Below are positions 31,229 through 43,532 of a stretch of DNA of 64,000 bases, piece by piece. Within the stretch, counting starts at the first letter, position 1, and each line of letters begins with the position of its first letter. The translations under genes were made by a program, and so were the position numbers. A model generated the notes under the pieces. It was not told the origin of the DNA and ran no database searches. It was given only the letters and a program-made list of their open reading frames with translations. This stretch comes from Rhizodiscina lignyota (Eukaryota; Ascomycota; Dothideomycetes; Aulographales; Rhizodiscinaceae), in assembly GCA_010015805.1 (NCBI GenBank), contig ML978129.1:1178001-1242000 (forward strand), written 5' to 3'.

Positions 31229-33677
31229 ATGTCTGCCACCGTCCTCACAAGCCCCGCACTCACTGACATGTTCTCGTCCATGTATAGCCCCTTTGGCGAG
31301 GGCGACGAGATCAAAGATCTTGACCCGACGCCGCGAGGATCTAATGAGCCATGGAGATTTACTCCTTCTATGCTGGATCCAAACAGCTATGCTTTTCATT
31401 CTTTTGCAAATCAGCCTCCTGGGTACTACACCCCGACGCCGGGGGGCACTAACACGCTCTACCACAACCAAGCTGGCGACCTCCATACGCCCTCAGGATT
31501 CACCATGGGACTCGGCACTCCTCTTTCGTTACCGACTTCTGAAGGCGCCCTTCATGCTGCGCAGCAATCAGGAGCGCCATTGCAAGGCTTTGCTCCATTG
31601 CCGACACACACTTTCCAAAATCCTAATCCGTTCGCAATGCCACCTCATCCCCACCATCCCCAAGAGGCTGGCTTTGCGCCCCACCAATTCCACCACCCAG
31701 AGGCGACATTCAATCCTCTTGAGCATCCTGACCCTCATCAGATTGGCGACGTAGGCCTTGATGTGGAGATGCAGGAACGGTCACCAGGAGTTCCGTATGC
31801 TGGCCAGCCTTTCGAAACCGCATTGCGACCACCGCCGTCTAAGCACCCGATCGAAAAGTATGTTTCCCTTACGGATCTACGAGCTTCTGTCGAATGTTCG
31901 CTAACCTTGCTAGTTTCCGCTTCCATGCAACACTCAATGCTCCGACTGCCATGATCAAGCATGCTGACGAGATTCCCGTCACGTATCTCAACAAAGGCCA
32001 AGCGTACTCCATCTCTGTTGTCGATACTACTCCAGTACCAAATCAGATGGTTCCGCCTCGGTATCGTACATTTGTGCGAATTTCGTTCGAGGATGAACAA
32101 CAACGCCAGCGACCTGCCGCCTGCTGGCAGCTCTGGAAGGAAGGACGGGGGACGAACGAGGCCCATCATCGAGGTGGCAGACTCCAAGCTGTCGAATTCG
32201 TGGATCCTGCACAGGCGGGAGGTGCAGAAATCGCAGGAAGGCCGAGAATAGAACTCGAATCTGCGTCCTTTGACGGATTCTGTGTGACGTGGACTCCTCC
32301 ACCCAACGCACCTGCGGAATGTGCGATTGCTGTGCGATTCAACTTCCTGTCGACCGACTTTAGCCACTCAAAGGGCGTAAAAGGCATTCCTGTACGATTG
32401 TGTGCGAAGACTGAGCAGTTGGTCGCTCAATCACCGACTTCGACGGGAGATCCAAAGCCAGAAATCTGCTATTGCAAAGTCAAACTTTTCCGTGACCACG
32501 GCGCGGAACGAAAGCTGTCGAATGATGTTCAACACGTTAAGAAGACGATCGACAAGCTCAAGCAGCAAATCGCTCAAATTGAATCTGGTATGAAGGACTT
32601 CGGCAAACGGAAGCGGAGTGGTTCGATCTCGAAGCCGAACACCAGCTCTAGGCCCGGTAAAGTGCCAAAACACAAGCGAACTTGGTCAATGTCTTCGGCA
32701 AGCGATACTGGCAACCGTACTGCCCCCGAGGAGGACTTGCACATGAAGCTACAAACGCTCACAGACATGTTCACATCGACAAGACCAGCTAGTGTTTTAT
32801 TTTTACGTGGAGACGAGCTCGACGACCCTGATCTACATCCAGTCCATCTTTCTGGAGAGCCGACAGACTTGACGAGAGTAAACACTGGTGAAAGCTCCGC
32901 TTGGGAGAGACACAGCTCCCTGACCGGTGGTACTTCTTCAATCGTCTCACCCACTCCCAGCAATCAATCGATACAGTCTGGTGGTGAGGAAAGTCGACGT
33001 GGATCGGCTTTCCAACGTCCAGCGCCTTTCCAGCCTCCTTCCAGAGTCTCGTCAAACGAATGGCGAAACATGCCGCAGACAGCAACTGGAGACATTGTCG
33101 CGAGTCAGCCTGCGCAACGTTTCAGTCCCACCGATGCCCCGGTCAGAATCCAGAAGCGAGCTTCGTCAGATCAAGGGCATCTTGCCGGCTGGATTGAGGC
33201 AACTGGAGTGGATCCTTATTATCAGCCACCTCCAGAAAGGGCAGTGAAACCTGGTTTGTTTTACATCCTCCATAATGTTTGTTACCTCACTAACCTTCTT
33301 TAGTCGCATGTTTTTATGTACAGCTCAGCCGAGCAGGCCGGCAACCTGATGACAATTACTACCGAGCAATCTACCTGATGCAACGCACGCTCAAAGATTT
33401 CATAAACGGTATTGCATCAAAAGCCAACATCGAGCCGACACAAGTCATCCGCACACTTCGAATCAACCAGAAAGGCCTCCAAATCCTGGTAGACGAGGAG
33501 TCGGTTCAGGAAATTCCCGAAGGCCAGGATATGATCGCTGAGATTCAGGATCTCCATCCTCAGGAGCCTATGAAAAGGGAATGGGACGCAGGGCCAACAG
33601 ATGTTCAAGTGGACGGCGATATCGGCTTCGTCGAGAGCACAAACACCGAAGGTTACGAACTGCGACTTCACTTTTAG
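31229..33677 (+). CDS. CP2/Grainyhead-type transcription factor
   Basis: Three exons: 31229-31857, 31914-33253, 33304-33677; 2343 nt, 780 aa. The first 210 residues are Pro/His/Gln-rich and probably an activation or disordered region. The CP2 DNA-binding domain (about 211-400) starts FRFHATLNAPTAM and has VTYLNKGQAYSI, YRTFVRISFEDE, and IAVRFNFLSTDFSHSKGVKG with VRLCAKTE, the family hallmarks. A coiled coil (KKTIDKLKQQIAQIE) and a basic patch (GKRKRSG) follow near 410-440. The C-terminal about 125 residues (YVQLSRAG, YRAIYLMQRTLKDFI, IRTLRINQKGLQILVD) match the ubiquitin-like dimerisation domain of GRHL/CP2 proteins. In Neurospora the homologue CSP-2 controls conidial separation and cell-wall remodelling; a similar role is inferred. 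Confidence 0.88.
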
Positions 33678-36600
33678 ATTGCTCTATTGGCATTCTTCTT
33701 CTCAACGTTCGTTTGCGATACCCTTCGGCGTAGAATGTTTCAAACCCGCTTTGAGATCGATCACATCGAATGGAGTTCACGACCGTCTACGACACTTAAT
33801 TTATGACGTCCGGCGGAGACTGATACCTGAGTCAAGCCGCCGGACAAATTTCACGCACACATGGGAGTTTCTATTATATTCACACTTTTGAGATACCACA
33901 GGCGCTGCGCCGTTACATTTTCTTTTCTAAGCGATACCCCCGGCGTTCCCAGAGTCTGAGGAATCCTTTTTGTGTTCATAATTCGCTTTGTAATTGTGAC
34001 TTGCTGGTGCGATCTTTGCAGGGCTAGCACCGCAAGAGCAGAGCATCATCACTGTCCATAATACCCGTTGGTTTTCTTATGTTAAGCGTAAACTATTGGT
34101 CTACAAAGTTTCAATAATCTCCCCATAAGGCGGGGAGCTCATACAGTACGACGTACACGATTTTTTCGTACCCCCTTAATCCACGCATGTATCCTATCCA
34201 ATACTTCTACAACTATAACACCCAACCAATTTTCCTATGTTACAGCAGCCGAGCGGCCCGCATCAGGTCATGCGACGCTTCTATGTTCCGGCTTGCGTGT
34301 CTATCACTTCTTCTCTTACAGTCATGTTAGGCCCACTCTCGGTTGTCCCGAGGAGTTTAAGCCAAGCGCTGTACAATATCCTATCAAACCAACGAATCAA
34401 CCTCACGTTGAGGTACATTTTGCACAAAAGTTTTGGGCTCAGCCTACATCATCTCCTGGTATGCGGTTCGGCGGACGTGCTAATCCTAGGCGATTATCTG
34501 GCGAACCGCTGCCCTTGCATAAGGCTATCGACTACCGCAGGCGACTCAAAGCGCATACTTGGCTTTCGCCACCACGACTTCTGACAACGGCATGCTAGGA
34601 AATAAGTGACTCGCATTATCTTGCCACCGGTCTGTCAGAAACGACAAGGCGAGGCCCCGGCTTTGATCGACATGCCCATGGCGGCCCTACGGAAGCGAAG
34701 TTTGGATACGGTTCTTCCAGAAACCGTACCAACGGCCCGTAGCCGCTTGGTGGGACTCGCTTGATTGTAGACACAGCGAATGAGGGCCTGTATGCTCAGC
34801 TTGTCAAGGATCAATTTGTCCTTCGCTTCGTGAGGCATAGCCTCCTGGAAAGAGGGTCTAGAGATTGGCAGACCCGCGCAGGGACCTAGCGTTCACTGGC
34901 GTTCACTTTCCCTTTGGTCTGGGGTCATATGGGACTCATACAACTGTAGCTAGTATGCCGGTAAGATGGGCACGAAGTGAGGCGCAATGCCCATGGCTCA
35001 ACCAGTGGAACAACGAAGAACGCGTGGATGTAACGATGAGCGGGACGGAAAGCTTCGGTATAGCCGGGCAAAAGCATTTTCTGAAAGAACTAGGCCCATC
35101 TACTCGGACAGGCCTCATGGTAGAGCATTTGGAAAAAGTTACTAGATCGCCGTGCCACCTGTCCCCTTTCGAGCGAAGTCAGATGGACGTGCAGACACAG
35201 CCATATGCACTCGCCACACAGGAACCCTGAGATCCGACCCTCGAGCGGGAAGTGTGGCGCCAGAATATAGCCGAGAAGCACGGCGCTCCGAAAATAAGTG
35301 ATCTGCGGTCTTGGTGATGGGATGGAGAGCCTCGGAGTGTGCCTCCGTGAGGGGATAATCGGGGGGACGATCGTGGGGCTTAGTTCGCGGGATGGTCTAG
35401 GCCGGCAATTCGGTATCGTCACAGAATAATGGGCGTGAGATGCCCCAATGGGCAGCTGCCGGAGTGCACCGCGACATAGGTGAGCATTATGATACGGCGA
35501 CGTGGGACTTGCAGGACTTGAGACGTGCTGGGAGAGGGGCATTCAAAGTCTATAGGAAGGATGACGGGCCACGTGGGTGTGCTGTCTGCATTGAGTGTGG
35601 CGACTGTGTTACTATGGAGTAGCTGCATATAGGGAACGGGCCAATCGAACGTCTCAGCAATACAAATCACACGACCTTGGGCTCTGCAATCGTGTCTGAC
35701 GATGTGGCGATCTTCCAGAAGTCCTCGCCCTTGCTGCCGTGCTCCACCCGCACTATTGTGACGCAGGCACTCAGGCACCAACGTTTGGCGGAGCTACTCC
35801 GCGCCTCTCACACCCTTGTAGGATGATGTTGGTGAGGCAAAACAACGCCCGACGAGGTAACTCACCCTGGAATATTCCGACGGACCGAAGAGACTATTGT
35901 ATTGCCGAAGATCCTCTGAATCTGTGGAGTGATTTACCCAAAGCCCCAGCGCTGACAGCGATGTGAACGGACCGAAAGCACGACATCGCAGGCGCTTTTG
36001 GGAAGAGATGATGTCAAACGGCAATCAGGATTTGCAAGGGGACCGGGAGGACCCTAGTTCGCAGGGACGTTGCGGGACACAGAAGGCATCCTGGCTTGCA
36101 CTGCCACAGAAACAGCTGCAGAGAGGGCTGTTTGGGCATTCTGGATCGTCATAGCGTATTCTGAAACGTAGGTTGCAGGCGCGTTAGTGCTGCTGCAGGT
36201 GGAGGGATTCGAGGTGTTTGACGGCGAGCGTTCATTGGGCTGGAGGATCGTGACGGCTCACGGTGCAGATTATTGCTATTGTGGGAAGCGGGCGATGAGG
36301 TCATGTGAGCAGTTGGAGATACATGATATTCGGAGTAGTCGTTTCGATATCAAGATGGCTTTAGCTAAGCAATTGTCGAAACAGTGCAATGCTCGAGCTC
36401 GTGTCAGTGTGGCTTGTGCCTTGCTTGAACGCATTGCTGCGGAACACTCCGAGTGGAAGGTAGCATTCCTCGAACATGATGACATGATGCAGGAAAATCC
36501 TTTATTGCTTCGGTGCTTAGAAGGAAGCGCATTTCCGCTGCACTCTTTGACGAGCCGATGAGCGTACCATCGAATCCACAGGATTATACTACCCACCTCC

Positions 36601-37379
36601 AACTAACGACCGCTCAATTTGGCTGCAGTGTTCTGCATGAGCTGAAGTGACCAAGTTTTCGTCGGCGAGTTTTCGAGACTCAGCCGGAAAGCCACTACGC
36701 TTGACGAGCACCAACAGCTCAAGTGATAGACCCCAAATTCGAATCATGCTAACAGTTAAGTTGAATCCCCCACGGAGCGGGATCATCTCGAGATACGACT
36801 TGAAGTCGAGGCTGCAGAAGCACACTGGTTATGCATCCGAACTAGACGAAGAGAGCGATTGGAGCTGCCAGAGAGCTGAGGCTGTGAAGAATGCTCGCAA
36901 GCCTTGCTTCACCCTCACCGTCTATTCTTTCTTCCTTTGTATGGCATGTGCCCGCTGGCTGCTGATTCCGGCAGCGTCCGCCTTCGCCGTTTAGTGGTTC
37001 AGTATAGTTCCCATGGTCTGTGCTATGAGGGAGCCAAAGGGCATTGGCATGGGTGCTTTCAGGATGTACTGCGAAATCACGATTCGATCTCGCATCTGAT
37101 CTACCGCATCGCTTAAGAGAGGAACCAGGGGTTGCAAATTCCGTTTGAACAGAAATATTTGTACCCGGATGACGAAGGAAATGAGCATAATGTCAAACAT
37201 GACGAAAGTGAAGGAAAGCCAGTAGCAAGAGAGTTCCTTGGCGTGAACTCCATGGCTTACCCAGTTCACGAACAATCCTTCTGCTCAATTGTCTAGTCAA
37301 TGGATCCGAAGATGCACGCTTGAACCAGTTTATGCAAAAGTCATTGCGGCGGATAGAGGAGGTTCCACGCGGATTGGTT
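33678..37379. other. 3.7 kb gene-free region
   Basis: 3' flanks of the CP2 gene (plus) and the CENP-K-like gene (minus) meet here. Open frames up to 150 codons occur, but none has domain content, and I found no consistent splice chain. It may hold non-coding transcripts, long 3' UTRs or an unrecognised decayed gene. The frame at 36187-36561 (plus) is the most protein-like but unsupported. Confidence 0.4.
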
Positions 37380-38479
37380 TCATTCATCCAATTCTCTACC
37401 AAAGTCCACCAAGCGCAGACGTCGAGCATCTTTAGGATGGAACTGAGCGACCTTTGTTCGCACCAGGAAGCGCGCAGCTGCCGAATCACGCTCAAGATTA
37501 ACGTAGACGCCAGTCGGCGATGTCCCAATGAGAGCTCCAATTAGCCTCTCGACCAAGGTATGGACATCATTTCCTGCTACTTGCTTCTCACTCTGAGGAT
37601 GGCCTCCGTGATGGGGATCTGCGGTGGCCCAGATCTCGTCGATTCTCCTCTGCCTGTCACCCGAGTTTGGTTTGGTTGAAGTCTTTCCTTTCGTAAATCC
37701 CGATGCCAACGCCTCCTCATCAATCTCGAGGTCGCTTCCAACGATAGGTCCTCCCAAGTCTTCTGCCGCTACCATGGCGGCTAAGTGCTGCTCAATGAAC
37801 TCCACCAGAGCATCGTGAAGCCTTTGTGTTTCACGTTCAAAGTCAAGCTTCCGTTTCTGCTTTGAGCGCACTAGCTCGTTCGCTATTTGTCGTGCTGGCT
37901 TATTGGATTCGGCAATTTGATGCTCGCGAAGATGATCAATGCGACGCTCCAGGCTGGCCGTGATGAGCCTGTTCTCTTGCAAATCGCCACTCTCGCGGCT
38001 GAGATCACCTTCTGCAGATGCGAGGAGCTGCCGTGTGCTGGTGATTTCATGTATGGTGACTGCAATCGTTTGCTGTACGGTTCGGAGAGCCAAGATAGTA
38101 GGGAGCAACGAATCGGGACTTGGCAAGTCAGGTTCCTTTGGAGTGAGTTGTTCGTAAGCGGCCTTAACAACCCTTAGTTGGTGTAGACGGGCGCTCTTCT
38201 CTGTCGAGGGAACTGTAAATGTCGTTTGTGCAGATGCTCGCAGCTAGAAGATTGTAAGCGTTTCTACCCGGTGAGCATGGCACAGAAGGGCAGTACAGTT
38301 TCTAGGGCAGCTTGCTGCCGCTGGACACGGTCTCTCAGATCCTTGATCGTATTATCAAGACGCTCTTCTAATTCGGAAGTGTCTGACATGTCAAGATCCA
38401 TGACTGTCTCCCGCGTTGCTCTGATATCAGCCGCATAATTCTGGATGTTCTGCATAACTTCGCTGCTGTTCTCCGCCAT
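37380..38479 (-). CDS. Coiled-coil protein, probably CENP-K/Sim4-type kinetochore subunit
   Basis: Two exons: 38297-38479 and 37380-38243; 1047 nt, 348 aa. The only junction that keeps frame uses donor GTACTG and acceptor CTTCTAG (53-bp intron). The N-terminal half is heptad-rich (ELEERLDNTIKDLRDRVQRQ; LLASAEGDLSRESGDLQENR; IDHLREHQIAES). It is followed by KRKLDFERETQRLHDALVEF, IEQHLAAMVAAEDLGGPIVG, then a low-complexity linker and a C-terminal block with VYVNLERDSAAARFLVRTKV. Coiled coil plus the AAEDLGGP block resembles fungal CENP-K (Sim4) of the constitutive centromere complex, which bridges CENP-A chromatin to the outer kinetochore. The assignment rests on pattern memory only; another coiled-coil family is possible. 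The divergent neighbour is the KH gene. Confidence 0.6.
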
Positions 38480-39545
38480 GTTTGAAACGTGGAGCGTTCA
38501 AGCTGAGAGGGAGCGCTCTTTACTCGGCGTGGAGGATCAATGGAAGTGTAGAAAATGTCTTCATTCAAAGTACATAGCAAGGCCAAGATGCACAGATAGA
38601 GAGTGAATGAGCTCCGCGCGCATGCGTGAGGTGCTTCTGTCGGAATATTCTAGGCCTCGTACCTTACAGCTGGAAGACGCGAGCGCGTCACTGTGTACGA
38701 TACCTAGTCTCGACGCGCTCCCCCGCACAATGTGGGAGGATGTAAGCGGGCGTTGAGCATGAACGGCAGAAGCAGAAACGCGTACTCAGACACAGAATGC
38801 AGTTCTCCACCCTCAACACGCAGCGAGCGAAATGCAGCTGTGTTACGCATGAATCGCGTCACGGGATCGCGCTGAGGAGCGAGCCTTTCCGCATCGGGCG
38901 GGCTTGGCGCGACCTCCGGGGCAATTTGAAAGAGCGCTCAAGCTATCGCATCCTCCTTTCTCCAACTACATCAACCCACTGACAGCCCAACGACCACTTG
39001 GCAGCGACCTGTCGAGCCCTCAATATCGCTGCTGCCCTTCACGCAGCGCAAACGTACGAGCTGCAATCGAGCTCGACTGGGTGGAAAGATCTACCAAGGT
39101 TTGGCGGCAGAGCTACTCACTTCAACTTCACTTGCACATACAAAACACTCCAGCAAACCACACACCTGCAACTTCACCCAAATTCCACCTCCCTGGCGTT
39201 CAAGGCACACCTTCAACCCTCCGCTTTCGACGCTCCGCTCCATCCTCTCGCACCAGCACCTCTCCAGCTCTCCTGTTCGACGACTTCTCCTTGCTGCAGC
39301 TCATCACCTCTTACATCACCACCACCAAAATCTCCGCCCGACACCCTTCCGCCTCCACCAGCAAGTTTTCCTTCGACACGTCTTTCGTGTACGTAACGAA
39401 GCAAATACGAGTCACTTTCCTCGAAGCGAACTTGACCACTTTGGGTTTCTGATCACCCGTGAATTTTGCCGCCTCTCACACTTAGCTCGGAAGACCGAAA
39501 CTCCCGTGATTCAAGCACAAAATCGACCCTGCACCACTACCAAAC
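38480..39545. other. Divergent promoter region with long CT-rich leader
   Basis: Serves the CENP-K-like gene (minus) and the KH-protein gene (plus). From about 38930 to 39540 the plus strand is strongly enriched in C and A with CACC, TCACC and CTCC runs and few G's, the look of a long 5' UTR of a highly expressed or translationally regulated fungal gene. Overlapping frames there encode only Ser/Thr/Pro-rich text and are rejected. Confidence 0.5.
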
Positions 39546-41107
39546 ATGTCCGACTCTCCTCCATCAGTTGCGGCTCCATCCCAGAAACGACCTCTCGAAG
39601 AGCCGTCCTCTCCCTCCGCTCCAGGCGATCAGCCAGACGCCAAGAGGCAAGCTCTCGACAAGGTGGTCAAGGAAGATGCCACGGAGAATCATGAAGCGTA
39701 TACAGTGCCAGAGCCAGTGCCTGCCCCCAACCCCACCGACGAAGAAGTAGCAAAGCCGGACCAAACGGACGATGTCGCTCCAGCAGCAAACGGCACGAAG
39801 GATGGCCAGGGAGACACGATTGTTCCTGACGCCCCAAATATGACAAGCGCTCTTGCCGTACTTGGCACTCAGCCCATCCAGTCGACCGCATCCGCAACCA
39901 ATGGACAGAACTCCCAGGGATCCAATATGCATCATCAAGACGAAACCGGCTGGCTCCATGTCCGCGCGATCATTTCCAGTGCCGAAGCGGCAACTGTCAT
40001 TGGCAAAGGCGGTGAGAACGTGACTCTGATTCGAAAGATGTCCGGAGCAAAATGTACCGTCAGTGATTATTCTCGCGGTGCTGTGGAGCGTATTTTGACA
40101 GTCAGCGGCTTGGTGGACGCTGTCGCTAAAGCAAGATTCCCTTTCCCCTTCGTCTCTTTTAATGGCATTTCTTACTGACTATTCAGGCTTTCGGTCTCAT
40201 CATTCGCACCTTGAACAACGAACCTCTTGAATCGCCTTCTACTCCCCAGTCTAAGACCTACCCCCTGCGCTTACTGATTCCGCACATCCTGATTGGCTCC
40301 ATCATTGGCAAGTCTGGTGTCCGCATCCGCGAGATTCAGGAGGCTTCTGGTGCACGCCTCAATGCCTCCGACTCGTGTTTGCCGCTCTCCACGGAGCGTT
40401 CACTTGTCGTCCTCGGCGTGGCCGACGCTGTGCACATCGCGACGTACTATGTGGGCCAGACACTAGTGGAGCAGTTGACTGATCGATTCGGCGGACCAGC
40501 AGCCTCGGCTTACGCTACGCGTAGTGGTGGACCAGCGGGTGTTGTTCCTGGTGGCATGCAAGTTGTGCCTTACGTCCCGCAAGCCGCTGGTGGCCAGTGG
40601 GGTCATCCAGAGACGTACAAGAGAAACGCTGTGCAGGCCCAGCGTACACCAACTCAAGCATACGGCATGCCATATGGTATGCATGCGCAGACGCCTCACC
40701 AGCCACCACAAGCCGCTCTCCACTATGGCGCCGGCTCTCCTCGCGCCGGCTATACTGGTGCAGGCCCGCATCAGCCTCAGCCGTACGGTGGACATCATGC
40801 GCAGCCTCAAGCTGCCCATGCCGGACCACCTGCGCAGCCAATCCAAGGCATGGTTCCTGGCCAGCCCATGACCCAGCAAATCTACATCCCGAACGACATG
40901 GTTGGTGCGATCATTGGTAAGGGTGGCGCAAAGATCAACGAGATCCGCCAGCTCAGTGGCAGCGTCATCAAGATCAACGAGCCTCAGGACAACAGCAACG
41001 AGCGCCTTGTCACGATCACCGGTACTCAGGAGTGCAATCAGATGGCGCTGTACATGTTGTACTCGCGGCTTGGTATGAACAGCTCACGTACTCCCCCCCA
41101 ATATTAA
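39546..41107 (+). CDS. Three-KH-domain RNA-binding protein (PBP2/HEK2-like)
   Basis: Two exons: 39546-40130 and 40187-41107; 1506 nt, 501 aa. The intron has a GC donor (GCAAGA) and AG acceptor; no GT donor gives a workable join. An acidic/Pro-rich N-terminus (about 1-130) is followed by KH1 (about 137-200, loop IGKGG in AATVIGKGGENVT), KH2 (about 215-285, loop IGKSG in IGSIIGKSGVRIRE), a Gly/Pro/Gln/His/Tyr-rich linker (about 300-410) and KH3 (about 420-490, loop IGKGG in MVGAIIGKGGAKINE). This is the poly(rC)-binding protein layout; yeast Pbp2 and Hek2/Khd1 bind mRNA and control localisation, stability and telomere length. It acts in nucleus and cytoplasm by family analogy. Confidence 0.88.
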
Positions 41108-42039
41108 TATCTAATTTTACCTGCAGAGAGTGAAAAGCATCGTGTATAGAATATTCGGGTATGTCAAGCATGCCATGGTCATGATGCTTCAAACGCCCGC
41201 TTCACAATTAAAGAGCCGGCTCGAACGTGTTCGGCTAAAGATCATCGAGGAATTCAAGAACGGTTTTCGATATGTTGCCACATTGCAACGGCTGAACTGA
41301 TGCGTTAAAAGGAACATTGCGGTATGGGTCGCTCAGGTTTTCTTTTGCTCGGTGTTGCATACAAGTTGGGGGCTTTGTCTTCTCTTTTCTGCATTTTCGG
41401 CAGACTCAGGTCCGGTGATGAACACTTTGCGTGTACTCTAAAAGCTTCCAAATGATGCCCCCATTTTCATATTTTCGCAATGATAGTCTCGTATACAAAC
41501 GGTTGCGTTCTTGCGACTAATTACCCGGACTGACGTGGAGGTTGTTTGTGTCGCGTGCGAAGGTCCGCAACCGTTCCGTCAAACAAAGAACTCCACCGAC
41601 GGTTGCAAATCGCGAGACAAATACATACCGAGAACCAATTGAAAACGCCAACGCTTTATACAAGGCCAAGTTCGTGCCGCAGTGTTTTACAATTTCATTC
41701 ACTCTAATTGCTCTGAATCTTGTCACGCTGCTGTGGCCATTTTCGGAACAACTCCGAATTCAAGGTCTTTGTCTGTCACTAGATTGCAGTGAAAGAGAGC
41801 TTCGCGACAATTTACTCAGCCGCTTCCGGTGATTTGGAAGACTCATCTTTTCAGTTCGCCGGTTGAACATTGGCACTTCAACAACTTCGTCTTGCTATTT
41901 CGTTCTACAACTTGTTGCTGCGATCGTGCCGTGAACTGGTGGTACATAGTTCACATCACGCACCGCAGCGACTGCAGGACACGCTTCAGAACTTCACTCC
42001 GCTTCTATCAGGAGGATAGAACCCTGTAGGGGCTTCAAA
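41108..42039. other. Intergenic, no gene seen
   Basis: 3' UTR of the KH gene then promoter of the BTB gene. A plus-strand open frame at 41542-41832 has an overlapping minus-strand mirror and no domain content. Confidence 0.45.
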
Positions 42040-42978
42040 ATGGGCGATTCCGGCGCCGTGCGGTCGCCAAGTGGGCAGCCTTATACGACAGTGATCCCCT
42101 ACTATCCTCTTAGGTATGTACCCTCGTATCATCTTACCACATGAAACTCACGGAGGTTTTTGACAAGCTCTAGGACGACCTTCAAGTCTTTTACGTCAGT
42201 GGCAGAGATAATCGTCGGCCAGAATGAGACCAAGTTTCTCATACACCGCGAGCTGCTCTCGCACTACTCCACGTTCTTCGCCAACGCACTGAACGGAACC
42301 TTTGCAGAAGGCATCTCCCAGGCAGTCACCCTACGCGAGGAGCGCCTTGACCTCTTCGAGTACTTCGTGTACTGGCTCTACACGCAGCGCCTCGAGGACA
42401 TCTACAAGGACGGCAAGCCGACATACTTCATCCTACTAGAGCTGTATAGCCTCGCGGACAGGCTCGCGATCGAGAAGCTGCGCAACGACGCCATCGACAA
42501 GATCGCAGAGCTCGCCGAGAAGACAAACTCGGTTCTCACGCCCAGCGATACGTACATCCTGTACGAGCAGATCCGCGACAGCTCGCCATTACGCAGACTA
42601 GTCTTGGACCTCTTCACGTTCAAGAAGACGGACAACCTGCTCGCCAACCACCCGGACGAGTGGCACCCGACCTTCCTGCGCGAGCTGGTCGTCAAGCTCA
42701 AGCGCCCTGGCTACCCAGCGATGATGCGCCACGAGCTGCAACCGTTCAAGCCGGCAAACTGGACGATGAGCCAGGCGTGCGATGTCTGCAAAAAGCTGCT
42801 CAAGCCGCAGGCTGCTGGGAGCCAGTGCGTCGCGGAGAAGTGCTCGAGGGTATTCTGCAACTCGTGTGTGGGCAGGGGCGGCGCAGTCTGCTTCGATTGG
42901 CCAACTGAGAGCTTGTGTAAGCCGTGGAAGAAGAATATGTGCTATTATCATGAGCACGTGGATACGGTTCCCTGTTGA
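42040..42978 (+). CDS. BTB/POZ-domain protein with C-terminal Cys-rich segment
   Basis: Two exons: 42040-42113 and 42174-42978; 879 nt, 292 aa. Exon 1 gives MGDSGAVRSPSGQPYTTV and leads into the BTB domain (about residues 27-100): SVAEIIVGQNETKFLIHREL, LSHYSTFFANALNGTF and LFEYFVYWLYTQRL. This is the fungal BTB family in which the domain is followed by a helical region (about 110-215). The C-terminus (about 230-285) has eight or more Cys, CDVC / CVAEKC / FCNSC, suggestive of a zinc-binding module, although not a named finger I recognise. BTB proteins dimerise and may serve as Cul3 adaptors. The GC content of exon 2 is higher than in neighbouring genes. Confidence 0.8.
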
Positions 42979-43532
42979 TGTTGCGCCTAAATGGGGGAAT
43001 TGGGTGGTCTTTTGCTGGCCCGCTTCTGGAGTTCTTTGTGTGAGGTATCTTACATTCCAATGGGACGCAGCAGGCCAACAAAGACTTTGGTCACGCTGGA
43101 ATTATCATATATCTTGGCTACTCTTAGGTAACGGCGTGAGGTACCAAATTCTATGTATCATGGCCTGTTTAGGATAGAACTCATTTGTCGGCTTACAAAG
43201 ACGCGCCTATTGATCCCATCTTTAACCACTTTGCTCCATTCTTGTCCCCGCTTTTCCAACATCGCTCCCTCGGACTTAACCAACGGAAAGATACCGCTAC
43301 GCTACGTACAAGATGTAGTAGCTCGGCGTGACCATCTGATTTGCTACATCAAGGAGTTCGGGACATGGGGTAGCCACTACATGTGAGACTCGTATACCGC
43401 ATAAGTTAAGTGCCGGTGCGCGGCTCAGGTTGATTCCTTTTCTTTTCTGTATATCTTCTCCTGCTGACCTCACAGCAATTGTCTCTCGATAGCACCTCTA
43501 GAATTCCCGCCAGATTCTCGCCTTTAGTCATT
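42979..43532. other. Intergenic, no gene seen
   Basis: 3' flank of the BTB gene and promoter of the next plus-strand gene. Nothing else recognised. Confidence 0.45.

Noticed and set aside
36187-36561. 124-codon frame with somewhat protein-like sequence
   Set aside because: No recognisable domain, no neighbours to splice to, minus strand equally open; left unannotated.
37380-38479. Intron from the GTAGAA after ACCGG to TTTACAG in the CENP-K-like gene
   Set aside because: That join leads to a stop within about 20 codons; only GTACTG...CTTCTAG keeps the long downstream frame.
38904-39694. Plus-strand frames of 130-200 codons before the KH gene
   Set aside because: Ser/Thr/Pro/His translations of a CT-rich leader in all three frames; the real frame begins at 39546.
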